Below are positions 1-7,979 of a stretch of DNA of 64,000 nucleotides, in pieces. Numbering within the stretch: position 1 is the first letter of the stretch; each line of letters opens with the position of its first letter. The stretch comes from Collinsella aerofaciens (GTDB lineage Bacteria; Actinomycetota; Coriobacteriia; Coriobacteriales; Coriobacteriaceae). The position numbers were made by a program, and so were the translations under genes. The stretch covers positions 1-64,000 of the forward strand of contig NZ_JADPCH010000002.1 in NCBI RefSeq assembly GCF_015670745.1. The letters run 5' to 3'. The notes under the pieces are model-generated. The model worked only from the letters and a program-made list of their open reading frames with translations. It was not told where the DNA came from and did not search any database.

Positions 1-279
1 CATGTCTCCAGTGGAATACGAGCGGCAATACGCTTGAGGATCCTTAAAAGAAAGTCCAGTTTATCCTTCCCACTCCAATGGATACGCCTAGGCGCGGTCC
101 AAGAAATCGTCCGCATCCCCATCTGACACTATTTCACCGCAACTTAGAAGGTGTCGGCGTATAACGCTTCACCCCAAATTAAATTGATTCGTTGAATAGA
201 CACACTACAAATCTTTAGACTTCGTTTAATCCACAAGTGGGTATTATCACACATTAAGCACACGTGAAAGGATATACCC
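1..279. other. Left-edge intergenic stretch without a recognisable gene
   Basis: No open frame of convincing length or codon use is seen before the radical SAM gene. It holds one half-copy of the GTTGCGGTGAAATAG repeat at 129-146 and the ribosome binding site AAAGGA just before the ATG at 280. A TATTAT hexamer at 242-247 could be a -10 box but no good -35 is visible. The first 125 bases could be the tail of an element cut by the window edge. Confidence 0.5.
129..146 (-). repeat. Solo half of the GTTGCGGTGAAATAG intergenic repeat
   Basis: The + strand reads CTATTTCACCGCAACTTA, identical to one arm of the inverted repeats at 1808-1877 and 10451-10521. No partner arm is found nearby, so this is a half-element or the remnant of one. 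Confidence 0.75.
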
Positions 280-1713
280 ATGTCGCTTACACGGTCAGCA
301 GAGCGTGCAGCGCTCAACAAGCTCATCGATTATCTCGACGACAACCCGCAAGAAAACATCGACAAAATCATGGATCTCGTGAACAAGCTGGTCCCCAATC
401 GCGTATTTCCTGTACAGCGAGAGGCATTCACCAATGTCATCAAGAGCCGCGGCAATTGGTATGACCTGATCATGCGTGTGTTCAGCCTTAATCCCCAGAT
501 GCGAACCAAACTGCTTAAGACCCTCATTGTCGACGCCAACCTGCTAGCTTGGCCAGAGCAGGAAAAGAACCGCGAAAAGTACCAGTGCAACGTTCCGTGG
601 GCCATCCTGCTCGATCCCACGAGCGCCTGCAACCTGCATTGTACGGGCTGCTGGGCCGCCGAGTACGGCTACAAGCAGAATCTCTCGTTCGAAGACATCG
701 ACTCTATCGTTACGCAGGGCAAAGGGCTCGGTACGCATATCTACATCTATACCGGCGGCGAGCCGCTCGTCCGCAAGCACGACCTGATCAGAATTTGCGA
801 AAAACATCAGGACTGCCTGTTTCTCTGCTTTACCAACTCCACGCTGATCGACGAGGCCTTCTGCGACGATATGATTCGCGTAGGTAATTTTGTCCCCGCC
901 ATCAGCGCCGAGGGCAATGAGCACACCACCGACGCCCGTCGCGGCGAGGGTACCTACGCAAAGATCGAGCACGCCATGAAACTCCTGCGCGAGCGCGACT
1001 TGCCGTTTGGTATCTCCACCTGTTGGACCAGCGCCAATGCCGATACGGTTGCTACCGAGGAGAACATGGACTGGATGATCGGCGAGGGAGCACTCTTCTG
1101 CTGGTACTTCCACTTTATGCCGGTTGGCCGCAATGCAACCCCCGAGCTCATACCCACGCCCGAGCAGCGCGAGCACATGTATCACTTTATCCGCGAAATG
1201 CGTGAGAAGAAGCCGCTGTTTACGCTCGACTTCCAAAACGACGGCGAGTTTGTAGGCGGATGTATCGCCGGCGGCCGCCGCTACCTGCACATCAACGCCG
1301 CCGGAGACGTGGAGCCGTGCGTGTTCATCCACTACTCAAACGCCAACATCCACGATGTGAGTTTACTCGACGCGCTGCGCTCTCCCCTCTTTATGAAGTA
1401 CTACGAGAACATGCCGTTTAACGACAACTACCTCAAACCATGCCCCATGCTCGAGAATCCCGACGTGCTGCCCAAGCTGGTCGCCGAGAGTGGCGCAATG
1501 AGCACCGATCTTATCGAGAAGGAGTCACCCGAGCAGCTGCGCGAAAAGACCCAGGCTGCCGCCGAGGCATGGTCACCTGTCGCCGACCGCATCTGGAACG
1601 ACTCCGACGATCCGTTATACGCCAAGCGTCACGAGGACAAGTCGCAGGGCATGGCCGATAGCGACATGCACAAGTTCGAAAAACAGGGCCGCATACTCAA
1701 AAACGGCGATTAA
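280..1713 (+). CDS. Radical SAM protein with SPASM-like C-terminus
   Basis: A 477-residue protein predicted to cleave S-adenosylmethionine at a 4Fe-4S cluster. The cluster motif CxxxCxxC is at C117, C121 and C124 (SACNLHCTGCWA), followed by a GGEP motif near residue 163. Cysteines at 328 (GGCIAGG), 347 (EPCVF) and 388 (KPCPML) resemble the auxiliary-cluster region of SPASM proteins. The N-terminal 100 residues are helical and unlike the core family. The ATG is preceded by AAAGGA at 7-base spacing. It stands alone on the plus strand, with a hairpin at 1747-1785 behind it. The substrate is unknown: there is no peptide precursor or partner enzyme beside it, so calling it a peptide-maturase would be guesswork. 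Confidence 0.85.
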   Translation: MSLTRSAERAALNKLIDYLDDNPQENIDKIMDLVNKLVPNRVFPVQREAFTNVIKSRGNWYDLIMRVFSLNPQMRTKLLKTLIVDANLLAWPEQEKNREKYQCNVPWAILLDPTSACNLHCTGCWAAEYGYKQNLSFEDIDSIVTQGKGLGTHIYIYTGGEPLVRKHDLIRICEKHQDCLFLCFTNSTLIDEAFCDDMIRVGNFVPAISAEGNEHTTDARRGEGTYAKIEHAMKLLRERDLPFGISTCWTSANADTVATEENMDWMIGEGALFCWYFHFMPVGRNATPELIPTPEQREHMYHFIREMREKKPLFTLDFQNDGEFVGGCIAGGRRYLHINAAGDVEPCVFIHYSNANIHDVSLLDALRSPLFMKYYENMPFNDNYLKPCPMLENPDVLPKLVAESGAMSTDLIEKESPEQLREKTQAAAEAWSPVADRIWNDSDDPLYAKRHEDKSQGMADSDMHKFEKQGRILKNGD

Positions 1714-1746
1714 TGCTGCCCTACACGACAAACGCTCAGAAATGAA

Positions 1747-1785
1747 GCGGAGCAGTCTCGAGGCTCATCTTCGAGGCTGCTCCGC
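1747..1785 (+). terminator. Hairpin downstream of the radical SAM gene
   Basis: Stem GCGGAGCAG pairs with CTGCTCCGC and continues through CTCGA/TCGAG with one bulge. There is no T-run, so it could be an intrinsic terminator of the weak actinobacterial type. Confidence 0.5.
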
Positions 1786-1807
1786 CTTACCATCAAAACA
1801 GTTTTAC

Positions 1808-1877
1808 TAAGTTGCGGTGAAATAGGGACCAGAACGGCCTTCCAATAGCCAAAACGATCCCTATTCCACCGCAACTT
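1808..1877. repeat. Inverted intergenic repeat, GTTGCGGTGAAATAG family
   Basis: Arms at 1809-1828 and 1858-1877 pair with a single mismatch (GTGAAATAGG against GTGGAATAGG) around a loop of about 29 bases. The arms match the elements at 129-146 and 10451-10521; the loops do not. It lies between the convergent radical SAM and TetR genes. Confidence 0.8.
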
Positions 1878-1901
1878 CTTTAAGTTGTTGAATTATCGAT
1901 G

Positions 1902-2513
1902 CTATTCGAAGCGAGATTCCAGACTCGACAGACCATTGAGAGTCAGATCGTTGGCGACCTCAGAGACGCGCTCGATAGGAACCGATCCGTCAGACAGCGC
2001 CCACGTGCGATAGATACCGATAATACCCGACAGCAAAAACGCCAGATAGTAATCGAACATCTCGTCCTTGAGACCTTGGGGCAGCAGATCGCGCTCGGCA
2101 ATCTCGTGTTCGAGCGGCGCACGAAGACGAGCCATAAAATCATCGAGCGGAATATTCTCGATCAGCTGACGATTGAGCACGAGGTTGTTGCACAGCGCCT
2201 CGTTAACGGTTTTAAAGAAGGTCGCCGCCGCGCCCAGTGCGCGCTCGTTGGTGTCGCCGTCCATGGAGGAAAGCGTCTTCTCGACCGAATCGACAATCAT
2301 CTCCACTACATCGACTGCAATGGCATCGAGCAGGCCGTCAACCGTGCCAAAGTGCACATAGAAGGTTTTGCGGTCGACATTGGCCTCGCGCGCGATGGCA
2401 CTCACCGTAATGTCTGCCAGCGGCTTTTCCATAAGCAGACGCTCGAACGCGGAAAGGATGGCATTGCGGCTGCGAACGATGCGGCGATCAATACGCGGTT
2501 TGCTGGTGGCCAT
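1902..2513 (-). CDS. TetR/AcrR family transcriptional regulator
   Basis: A DNA-binding repressor-type protein of 203 residues if it starts at the internal ATG of MATSKPRIDRR, which is preferred because TetR proteins begin shortly before the first helix. An upstream ATG at 2540 would add nine residues. Residues about 10-60 form the TetR helix-turn-helix with the typical pattern ITVSAIAREANVDRKTFYVHF. The C-terminal ligand domain is helical and resembles the DhaS/TetR_C_8 group, but the inducer cannot be read from sequence. It is convergent with the radical SAM gene and followed upstream by the flippase-like gene on the same strand; its target may be one of these or lie elsewhere. Confidence 0.88.
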   Translation of the reverse strand: MATSKPRIDRRIVRSRNAILSAFERLLMEKPLADITVSAIAREANVDRKTFYVHFGTVDGLLDAIAVDVVEMIVDSVEKTLSSMDGDTNERALGAAATFFKTVNEALCNNLVLNRQLIENIPLDDFMARLRAPLEHEIAERDLLPQGLKDEMFDYYLAFLLSGIIGIYRTWALSDGSVPIERVSEVANDLTLNGLSSLESRFE

Positions 2514-2629
2514 GGGCGTGTCCCTTCGATATGCGGGCATTCATCAACAGATGAGAGATAATCTACGTAAGAGGATTATCCCCCATACAGCACAAATATG
2601 CCCCGCATCATGAAGAACGCACGACTGTC

Positions 2630-3937
2630 CTACTGCGACTTAGGGTGCTTCCTCTTATTGAGCGCCGACGGAGATACGCGAATACCGTCGCCCGTCTGGC
2701 GCACATAGGCTTTATGAGCCGGCTTAGCGGTCCCAGAAGCCTTCTGAGCGTGCTTCTTGGGATCAACGGTAACAGCATTCGTGGGGTGCGGCTTAGTGGG
2801 CGCAGAGGGCGTCTGAGGCGTGCGGCCGAGCTTGCGCATCACGCGATCCCAGCGCGCATGGATGCTCTCGTTGTGGGCGCTCTTAAGTCCCAGCAGGAGC
2901 GCAGCCAAAATGGTAGGCGCAATAAACGTGATGAGGCGCCACAGCAGATAACCGGCGGTCGAAGCCGACCCAAAGAAATGACCCAAGAACAATGCAAAGC
3001 CGCCCTCAGCGCCACCAGTTCCACCGGGCAAGGGGACCGCAGAGCTCAGCAGCTGGACAAAGGCGCTCGCAGCCATGACCGAGAAAAAGTCGACCTCGTG
3101 GTGGCCAAAAGCAAGCATCAGGAAATACGGAACCAGATAGAAAAACGCGAGCTGCAGCATGGTAATAAACACGGTGAGCAGCATGGAAGAAAAATGTCCG
3201 GCCGAAAGCTTGAACTTCTCGGAGAAGGAGTAGATCTCGCCATCGACAAACGTGAGCCAACTCTCGATCTTAGTGGCCGAGACACCAATGCGCTCAAGCC
3301 AATTGATGATGCAATGGGCGACGCGCGTGACGGTCTTAGGCATGAGCGCGACGGCGAAGATGCCAAGCAAGATGCAGCAGTGTCCACCAAAGCTAAAGAC
3401 GCACAGCAGCGTCATGTCGCCATAGCGCTCGGCAAAAAACGGCATGCGAGCAAGCAGTAGGATAGCGCCCCAGGCAACGAGGCCAAACTGATACACGATA
3501 AAGCGCGTGAATTGCGTGGCTCCGGCCTCGCCGACATTTTGGCCCGCTTTGGTCAGACGGTAGATCTGGGCGGGAGTCGATCCCATCATCATAGGCGTGA
3601 GGTTGCCAAAGAAGATGCCACTCGCCTCGACCGAGATCAGGTCGCGAATGCCGACGGGTGAATTGGGGTCGAGCCAGACAGCAATCGCATAGGCCACAAT
3701 GCCAAAGAACAGATACATGAACATGCAAAGACACGCGACAAAGAGCCATGACGCCTGCACGCTCGACATAGCGGCCCAAAACTGCCCCATCTGCCCGGTT
3801 ACCACCAGATAGACGATATAACCCACCAGCACGACGCCGATAAAGATGGCGCCGCGGCGTGCGCTCTTATTGTCATCTCCGCCCGAGGCCTCAACCTCGA
3901 CCTGGGGCTTAGACGTATGCTGAGAGGACTCCGTCAT
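2630..3937 (-). CDS. UPF0104/LPG-synthase-like flippase membrane protein
   Basis: A 435-residue integral membrane protein of the lysylphosphatidylglycerol synthase transmembrane (UPF0104, YbhN-like) family. Family members flip lipids or glycolipids across the membrane. About eight hydrophobic segments run from residue 30 to 330, with the family-type motifs FFGNLTPMMMGSTPAQ and PLPGGTGGAEGGF. It has no C-terminal aminoacyl-transferase (DUF2156) domain, so it is the flippase part only. A basic, proline/alanine-rich cytoplasmic tail of about 75 residues follows. The start at MTESSQH is chosen because AGGAG lies 5 bases upstream; the open frame continues 22 codons further. The substrate is not known. 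Confidence 0.82.
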   Translation of the reverse strand: MTESSQHTSKPQVEVEASGGDDNKSARRGAIFIGVVLVGYIVYLVVTGQMGQFWAAMSSVQASWLFVACLCMFMYLFFGIVAYAIAVWLDPNSPVGIRDLISVEASGIFFGNLTPMMMGSTPAQIYRLTKAGQNVGEAGATQFTRFIVYQFGLVAWGAILLLARMPFFAERYGDMTLLCVFSFGGHCCILLGIFAVALMPKTVTRVAHCIINWLERIGVSATKIESWLTFVDGEIYSFSEKFKLSAGHFSSMLLTVFITMLQLAFFYLVPYFLMLAFGHHEVDFFSVMAASAFVQLLSSAVPLPGGTGGAEGGFALFLGHFFGSASTAGYLLWRLITFIAPTILAALLLGLKSAHNESIHARWDRVMRKLGRTPQTPSAPTKPHPTNAVTVDPKKHAQKASGTAKPAHKAYVRQTGDGIRVSPSALNKRKHPKSQ

Positions 3938-4040
3938 GAGACTCCTTCTAACAGTCAAAATATCTTGGATATTGTACCCGTAAGGGCCATGGGCAGAACG
4001 CAAAGCTCTGGTTCAAACGGGAATTGCAGACGGTTGTATG

Positions 4041-4079
4041 AAAATAAAAAACCCGACCTTCCATGGGAAGACCGGGTTT
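4041..4079 (-). terminator. Rho-independent terminator of the tRNA-Glu gene
   Basis: On the minus strand AAACCCGGTCTTCC pairs with GGAAGGTCGGGTTT around a three-base loop, followed by TTTATTTT. It starts about 10 bases after the CCA end of the tRNA. Confidence 0.9.
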
Positions 4080-4087
4080 CAGATGCG

Positions 4088-4164
4088 TGGTAGCCCGTAC
4101 CAGATTCGAACTGGTGATCTCCGCCTTGAGAGGGCGGCGTCCTAAACCGCTAGACGAACGGGCC
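4088..4164 (-). tRNA. tRNA-Glu (anticodon CUC)
   Basis: The minus strand folds into a full cloverleaf: acceptor GGCCCGT with ACGGGCT, D arm around TCTAGCGGTTTAGGA, anticodon stem CCGCC/GGCGG with loop CTCTCAA giving anticodon CUC, and T arm ACCAG-TTCGAAT-CTGGT. The discriminator A and CCA end are encoded. It reads the GAG codon, which is frequent in this GC-rich genome. The gene for the CCA-adding enzyme follows upstream on the same strand. Confidence 0.95.
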
Positions 4165-4291
4165 ACATAACATCTGCACTGCCGTGCTGCGAGGAAATAT
4201 ATTACGGGACAAAAAACGTCAGCGCAAGAAGAAATTCCAAATTGCCGAAAAATTGTCGGCAGGTTATGGAACACGCAGGTAAACTGGATGA

Positions 4292-5686
4292 CTAATTCAA
4301 GTTGAGATGGACCAAAAGGGCTTCGCGCTCGTTGGGAATGTTATCTTCGATCACGGCGTCGAGGGCGGAGTTGAGAAGCTGCCCCAGTTCCGGCCCGGGC
4401 TTGACTCCAGCACGGATCAAGTCGCCGCCGTTGATGGCGAGCATCTTGAGCGTATAGGGCTCCCCCGCCTTCAGCAGCTCGTGCGCCATCGCGCGCATCT
4501 CCTCAATCGTCTCAACGTAATAGAAGCACGACGGGGCCTTGCCGAGCGTGTCGGCACGCTTAAGATCCATGAGCTCATCCATCAAACGCGGCGTGTCGAC
4601 GCCCTCGCCCGAAAGCGCGCGAATCATATTGAGCAGGCAGGAGCGCTCGGGGCGCAGCGGCTTGTCGTGATATTTGATGAGCAGGCACACGTCGCGCACC
4701 AGGTCGTGCGAGAGCGCCAGGCGATCCATAATGACGCGCGCTTTCTTGGCGCCGAGCTCGGGATGACCGTAGAAGTGTCCGCTGCCGGCGTGATCGACCG
4801 TGAAACACTCGGGCTTGGACACATCGTGCAAAAACGCCGCCCACATAAGGCTCGACGAGGGCGCGACGCCGTCGCACAGCGCAAGCTCCCCTGCCACCGT
4901 CAGCACACGGGCGATATGCTCGTAAACGTTAAATGCATGATAGACACTTCGCTGATCAAAGCCGCGACCCGCTGCCAGCTCAGGCACAGAGGCACAGATG
5001 AGCTCGGGGTAGCGCAGCATCGCGTCTCCCCCATGACCGGTCGAAAGAATGCCCTCGAGCTCAATACCCACACGCTCGCGCGCCACGGCGTCGAGCAGCG
5101 GCGCGCACTCGGCAAGCGCGCGCTTAGTCTCGGGCTCAATCATAAAGTCCAGGCGGCAGGCAAAGCGCACCGCACGCAACATGCGCAGGGCGTCCTCGTT
5201 AAAGCGACGCTTGGGATCGCCGACAGCGCGAATCAGCTTGCGCTCCAAGTCACCCTGGCCGTCGTAGCGGTCGACAAGCCCGCGCTCGGGATGCCAGGCC
5301 ATAGCGTTGACGGTAAAGTCGCGCCGCGCCAGATCGTCCTCGAGCGAGGCGGCACGCTCCACATTCTGGGGATGGCGACCATCGGTGTAAAAGCCATCCA
5401 GACGGTATGTGGTGACCTCGATACGCTCGCCATCGGAAATAGCCGTGATTCCGCCAAATTTAATGCCCGACTCCACAACCGCGATGCCGGCGGCCTCGAG
5501 CGCCGCTTTGGACTCCTGCCACAGGCCGCTACAGCACATATCAACATCGTGGCTGGGGCACCCCATCAGGGCGTCGCGCACCCAACCGCCCACGTACCAA
5601 GCCTCAAGACCAGCCGCCTCAAGCGCGTGCAGGACGCACAGGGACGCATCGGACGGTTGAGTACCGTTGAGCGAAACATTGCACAT
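4292..5686 (-). CDS. cca: CCA tRNA nucleotidyltransferase
   Basis: Adds or repairs the 3'-CCA end of tRNAs from CTP and ATP. This is a 464-residue bacterial class II nucleotidyltransferase. The poly(A) polymerase head has GGWVRDAL near residue 35 and the metal-binding pair DVDM near residue 48. It is followed by the RRDFTVNAM region, the nucleotide-selecting neck, and an HD domain (HDVSKPE) near residue 290, as in CCA enzymes of Firmicutes. The ATG at 5686 has AGGAGG eight bases upstream. It sits next to the tRNA-Glu gene, although that tRNA already encodes CCA. An exclusive poly(A) polymerase role is less likely because of the length and HD domain. Confidence 0.92.
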   Translation of the reverse strand: MCNVSLNGTQPSDASLCVLHALEAAGLEAWYVGGWVRDALMGCPSHDVDMCCSGLWQESKAALEAAGIAVVESGIKFGGITAISDGERIEVTTYRLDGFYTDGRHPQNVERAASLEDDLARRDFTVNAMAWHPERGLVDRYDGQGDLERKLIRAVGDPKRRFNEDALRMLRAVRFACRLDFMIEPETKRALAECAPLLDAVARERVGIELEGILSTGHGGDAMLRYPELICASVPELAAGRGFDQRSVYHAFNVYEHIARVLTVAGELALCDGVAPSSSLMWAAFLHDVSKPECFTVDHAGSGHFYGHPELGAKKARVIMDRLALSHDLVRDVCLLIKYHDKPLRPERSCLLNMIRALSGEGVDTPRLMDELMDLKRADTLGKAPSCFYYVETIEEMRAMAHELLKAGEPYTLKMLAINGGDLIRAGVKPGPELGQLLNSALDAVIEDNIPNEREALLVHLNLN

Positions 5687-5780
5687 GCCTATGGCCTCCT
5701 GCGACTATCAAATTGGCTATCGATTGCGTCTGCAAGAAGTCTAGCAAGAAACAGCCTCCACTGCACACGCAAGTCCGATA

Positions 5781-5818
5781 AACAAAAACGCATCCGTCCT
5801 AGTCTAAGACGGATGCGA
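5781..5818 (-). terminator. Terminator of the first phosphofructokinase gene
   Basis: On the minus strand CGCATCCGTC pairs with GACGGATGCG and is followed by TTTTTGTTT. It closes the PTS/kinase block. Confidence 0.9.
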
Positions 5819-5850
5819 AATAATCAAACTATTCAGGAAAGGTGCCGGAA

Positions 5851-6783
5851 CTAGCAGACCTGGCGAACCTCGATGTGCTTCTTATATTCGTCCACCTTGG
5901 CAAAATCGCCCAGACCGGGGCACTCGACCACGTTGGCGCCGGTGGCCATCGACAGACGGAGGGCATCCTCGACTCGCTCGGGGGCGTCGTGCCATACGGA
6001 CAGGAAGGCAGCGAGCGAGGAATCGCCGGCGCACACCGTCGACAGCAGCTTGACGTCGAAGGTGCGATTGGCAAACCAGATGTGCTCGCCGTTGGAGAAG
6101 TACGCACCGGCGCCACCGAGGGTCAGCAGCACGTTCTTGGCGCCCTTAGCGTGCAGCTCGGCCATAGCGCCCTTGACGGACTCATCGTCGCCACCGCTCA
6201 CCTTAATGCCAAAGATGTCGAGCAGCTCGTCGTCATTGGGCTTGATCAGCAGCGGCTCCATGGCAATGAGGTCTGCCAGCTGATGGCTCGAGATGTCGAG
6301 GACGAACTCGGCCCCCTTGGCCTTAACGCGGCGCAGAACCTCGGCCAAGAAGCCCTCGGAAGTGTTGGGAGGCAGCGAGCCGCTGATGACCAGGCAGGTC
6401 ATGTCATCGAGCGAATCGATGAGCTCAAACATCTCCTGCTCGTTGGCCTCGTTGATGGCGGCACCGGCGTTGACCATGTTGTACTCGGTGTCGGGTCCGG
6501 CATTGAGGAACACGTTGACGCGCGTGATGCCGTCGGTCCACACGGGCTTGACGGGCACGCCCAGGGCCTCGGCGCCCTTAACGATAAACTCGCCCGAGAA
6601 GCCGGCGAAAAAGCCCAGGATCGTGGTGTCGACACCGTAGTGATCGAGGGTGAACGAGACGTTGAGACCCTTGCCGTTGGGCGTGTAGACGGCGTTACGG
6701 GTACGCGTGACGGTGTTGGCAGCAAGGCCGTCGCAGGCGATGTTGTAGTCAATGGCAGGATTTGCAGTGAGCGTGTAAATCAT
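5851..6783 (-). CDS. pfkB: 1-phosphofructokinase-type sugar kinase (PfkB family), copy 1
   Basis: An ATP-dependent kinase of 310 residues, expected to phosphorylate fructose 1-phosphate or tagatose 6-phosphate to the bisphosphate. Seen: the N-terminal LTANPAIDYN signature, substrate loop NGKGLNVS, WTDGITRVN, SGSLPP, KPNDDE and the catalytic aspartate in CAGDSSLAAF. The last motif is normally GAGD, so Gly has become Cys. The start at MIYTLT has AAAGGA upstream; the longer frame from 6798 is unlikely. It is roughly half identical to the next gene (6973-7905) by eye, so the two are tandem paralogues. They sit downstream of enzyme I and near a fructose permease, which supports a role in PTS sugar catabolism. 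Confidence 0.87.
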   Translation of the reverse strand: MIYTLTANPAIDYNIACDGLAANTVTRTRNAVYTPNGKGLNVSFTLDHYGVDTTILGFFAGFSGEFIVKGAEALGVPVKPVWTDGITRVNVFLNAGPDTEYNMVNAGAAINEANEQEMFELIDSLDDMTCLVISGSLPPNTSEGFLAEVLRRVKAKGAEFVLDISSHQLADLIAMEPLLIKPNDDELLDIFGIKVSGGDDESVKGAMAELHAKGAKNVLLTLGGAGAYFSNGEHIWFANRTFDVKLLSTVCAGDSSLAAFLSVWHDAPERVEDALRLSMATGANVVECPGLGDFAKVDEYKKHIEVRQVC

Positions 6784-6911
6784 GAATGTTCCTTTCACGA
6801 AGTAACGTGTTGATGAAAGTATATTCCACCCATCGGTAAAAGGCTAGGACAACTCGGTGAACGGTGTGGAAGCGATGAAGTACGGCAGAACATCTCTCTC
6901 CAATGACGGAA

Positions 6912-6944
6912 CAAAATAGGCGCCCCAGCCGAAACCGGGGCGCC
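6912..6944 (-). terminator. Terminator between the two phosphofructokinase genes
   Basis: GGCGCCCC pairs with GGGGCGCC on the minus strand around a 14-17 base loop, followed by TATTTTG. It would separate the two kinase transcripts, at least in part. Confidence 0.82.
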
Positions 6945-6972
6945 GCATGCGCACGAATATGTCGCGTTTCGA

Positions 6973-7905
6973 TTACTGACGATCGAGCTTGCGGACAGCA
7001 ACGCGCTTGCTGTACTCGTCGACGTGACCGAAGTCGCCGATGCCGACGGACTCGGCAACGTTGGCGCCGGTGGCCATAGCGAGCTTCATGGCCTCCTCGA
7101 CGTTGTCGCGATCCCTGTACCACTTGTGCAGGAACGCAGCGAGGGTGCAGTCGCCGGCGCAGACGGAAGAGACCAGCTTGATGTTGAACTCACGCTTGGC
7201 GTACCAAATGTCCTCGCCGTTGGAGAAGTAGGCGTCGCCACGGCTACCACGGGTGAGCAGCACGTTCTGAACGCCAGCGTCGTGAGCCATCTTCATGGCA
7301 ACGCGGACCTCGTCGTCAGTGTCGACCGGCACGCCGAAGATAGCCTTCATCTCGTGATGGTTCGGCTTGATGAGCAGCGGCTTCTTGTGAGCGAGCTCCT
7401 TGAGCTTGTCGGAGGACAGGTCCAGGACGACGTCGGCGCCACGGGCCTGAGCGTGCTCCATGACCTGAGCCAGGAAGTCGGGCGTAGCTTTGGGAGGCAC
7501 GGAACCGGAAACGATCAGGCACTCAAGGTCGCCCGCGGTGTCCAGGATGTTGTAGAGCTCCTTCTGATGCTCCGGCGTGATCGGGGCGCCGGGGTTGAGG
7601 ATGCCGTACTCGTGCTGGCCATCGTTGACGTAGGTGTTGATACGCGTGATGCCGTCGGTCCAGACCGGGCGGCACAGGCAACCCAGGTTCATGACTTCCT
7701 CGACGATGAACTTGCCCGTGAAGCCGGCGAAGAAGCCGAGCGCGACGGTGTCGACACCCATCTTCTTAAAGGCGAAGGACACGTCGAGGCCCTTGCCGTT
7801 GGCGGTGTAGCTGGCCGAGCCGGTGCGGACGTTCTCGTCAGGCTCGAGCGGAGAGCTCGAAACCGTCATGTCGACAGCCGGGTTAGCGGTTAGCGTGTAG
7901 AACAT
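6973..7905 (-). CDS. pfkB: 1-phosphofructokinase-type sugar kinase (PfkB family), copy 2
   Basis: A 310-residue PfkB-family kinase paralogous to the gene at 5851-6783. It keeps the LTANPAVDM start, PVWTDGITRIN, SGSVPP, KPNHHE and the catalytic aspartate in CAGDCTLAAF. Two differences from copy 1 are visible at the active site: NGKGLDVS in place of NGKGLNVS, and Cys in place of the Ser after the catalytic Asp. The two copies may therefore prefer different sugar phosphates. The ATG at 7905 has AGGGGG upstream. It lies 75 bp downstream of enzyme I on the same strand, with an 8-bp hairpin (CCGCGTGG/CCACGCGG) but no T-run between them, so co-transcription with ptsI is likely. Confidence 0.87.
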   Translation of the reverse strand: MFYTLTANPAVDMTVSSSPLEPDENVRTGSASYTANGKGLDVSFAFKKMGVDTVALGFFAGFTGKFIVEEVMNLGCLCRPVWTDGITRINTYVNDGQHEYGILNPGAPITPEHQKELYNILDTAGDLECLIVSGSVPPKATPDFLAQVMEHAQARGADVVLDLSSDKLKELAHKKPLLIKPNHHEMKAIFGVPVDTDDEVRVAMKMAHDAGVQNVLLTRGSRGDAYFSNGEDIWYAKREFNIKLVSSVCAGDCTLAAFLHKWYRDRDNVEEAMKLAMATGANVAESVGIGDFGHVDEYSKRVAVRKLDRQ

Positions 7906-7979
7906 TTACAGTACCCCCTGTATATGTGAGGGCCGCGTGGCCGGCCCATTCCAACCACGCGGTTACCTCTGATACCAAA

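Noticed and set aside
3948-4274. A 108-codon minus-strand frame over the tRNA-Glu gene
   Set aside because: It translates the tRNA and its terminator; not a protein gene.
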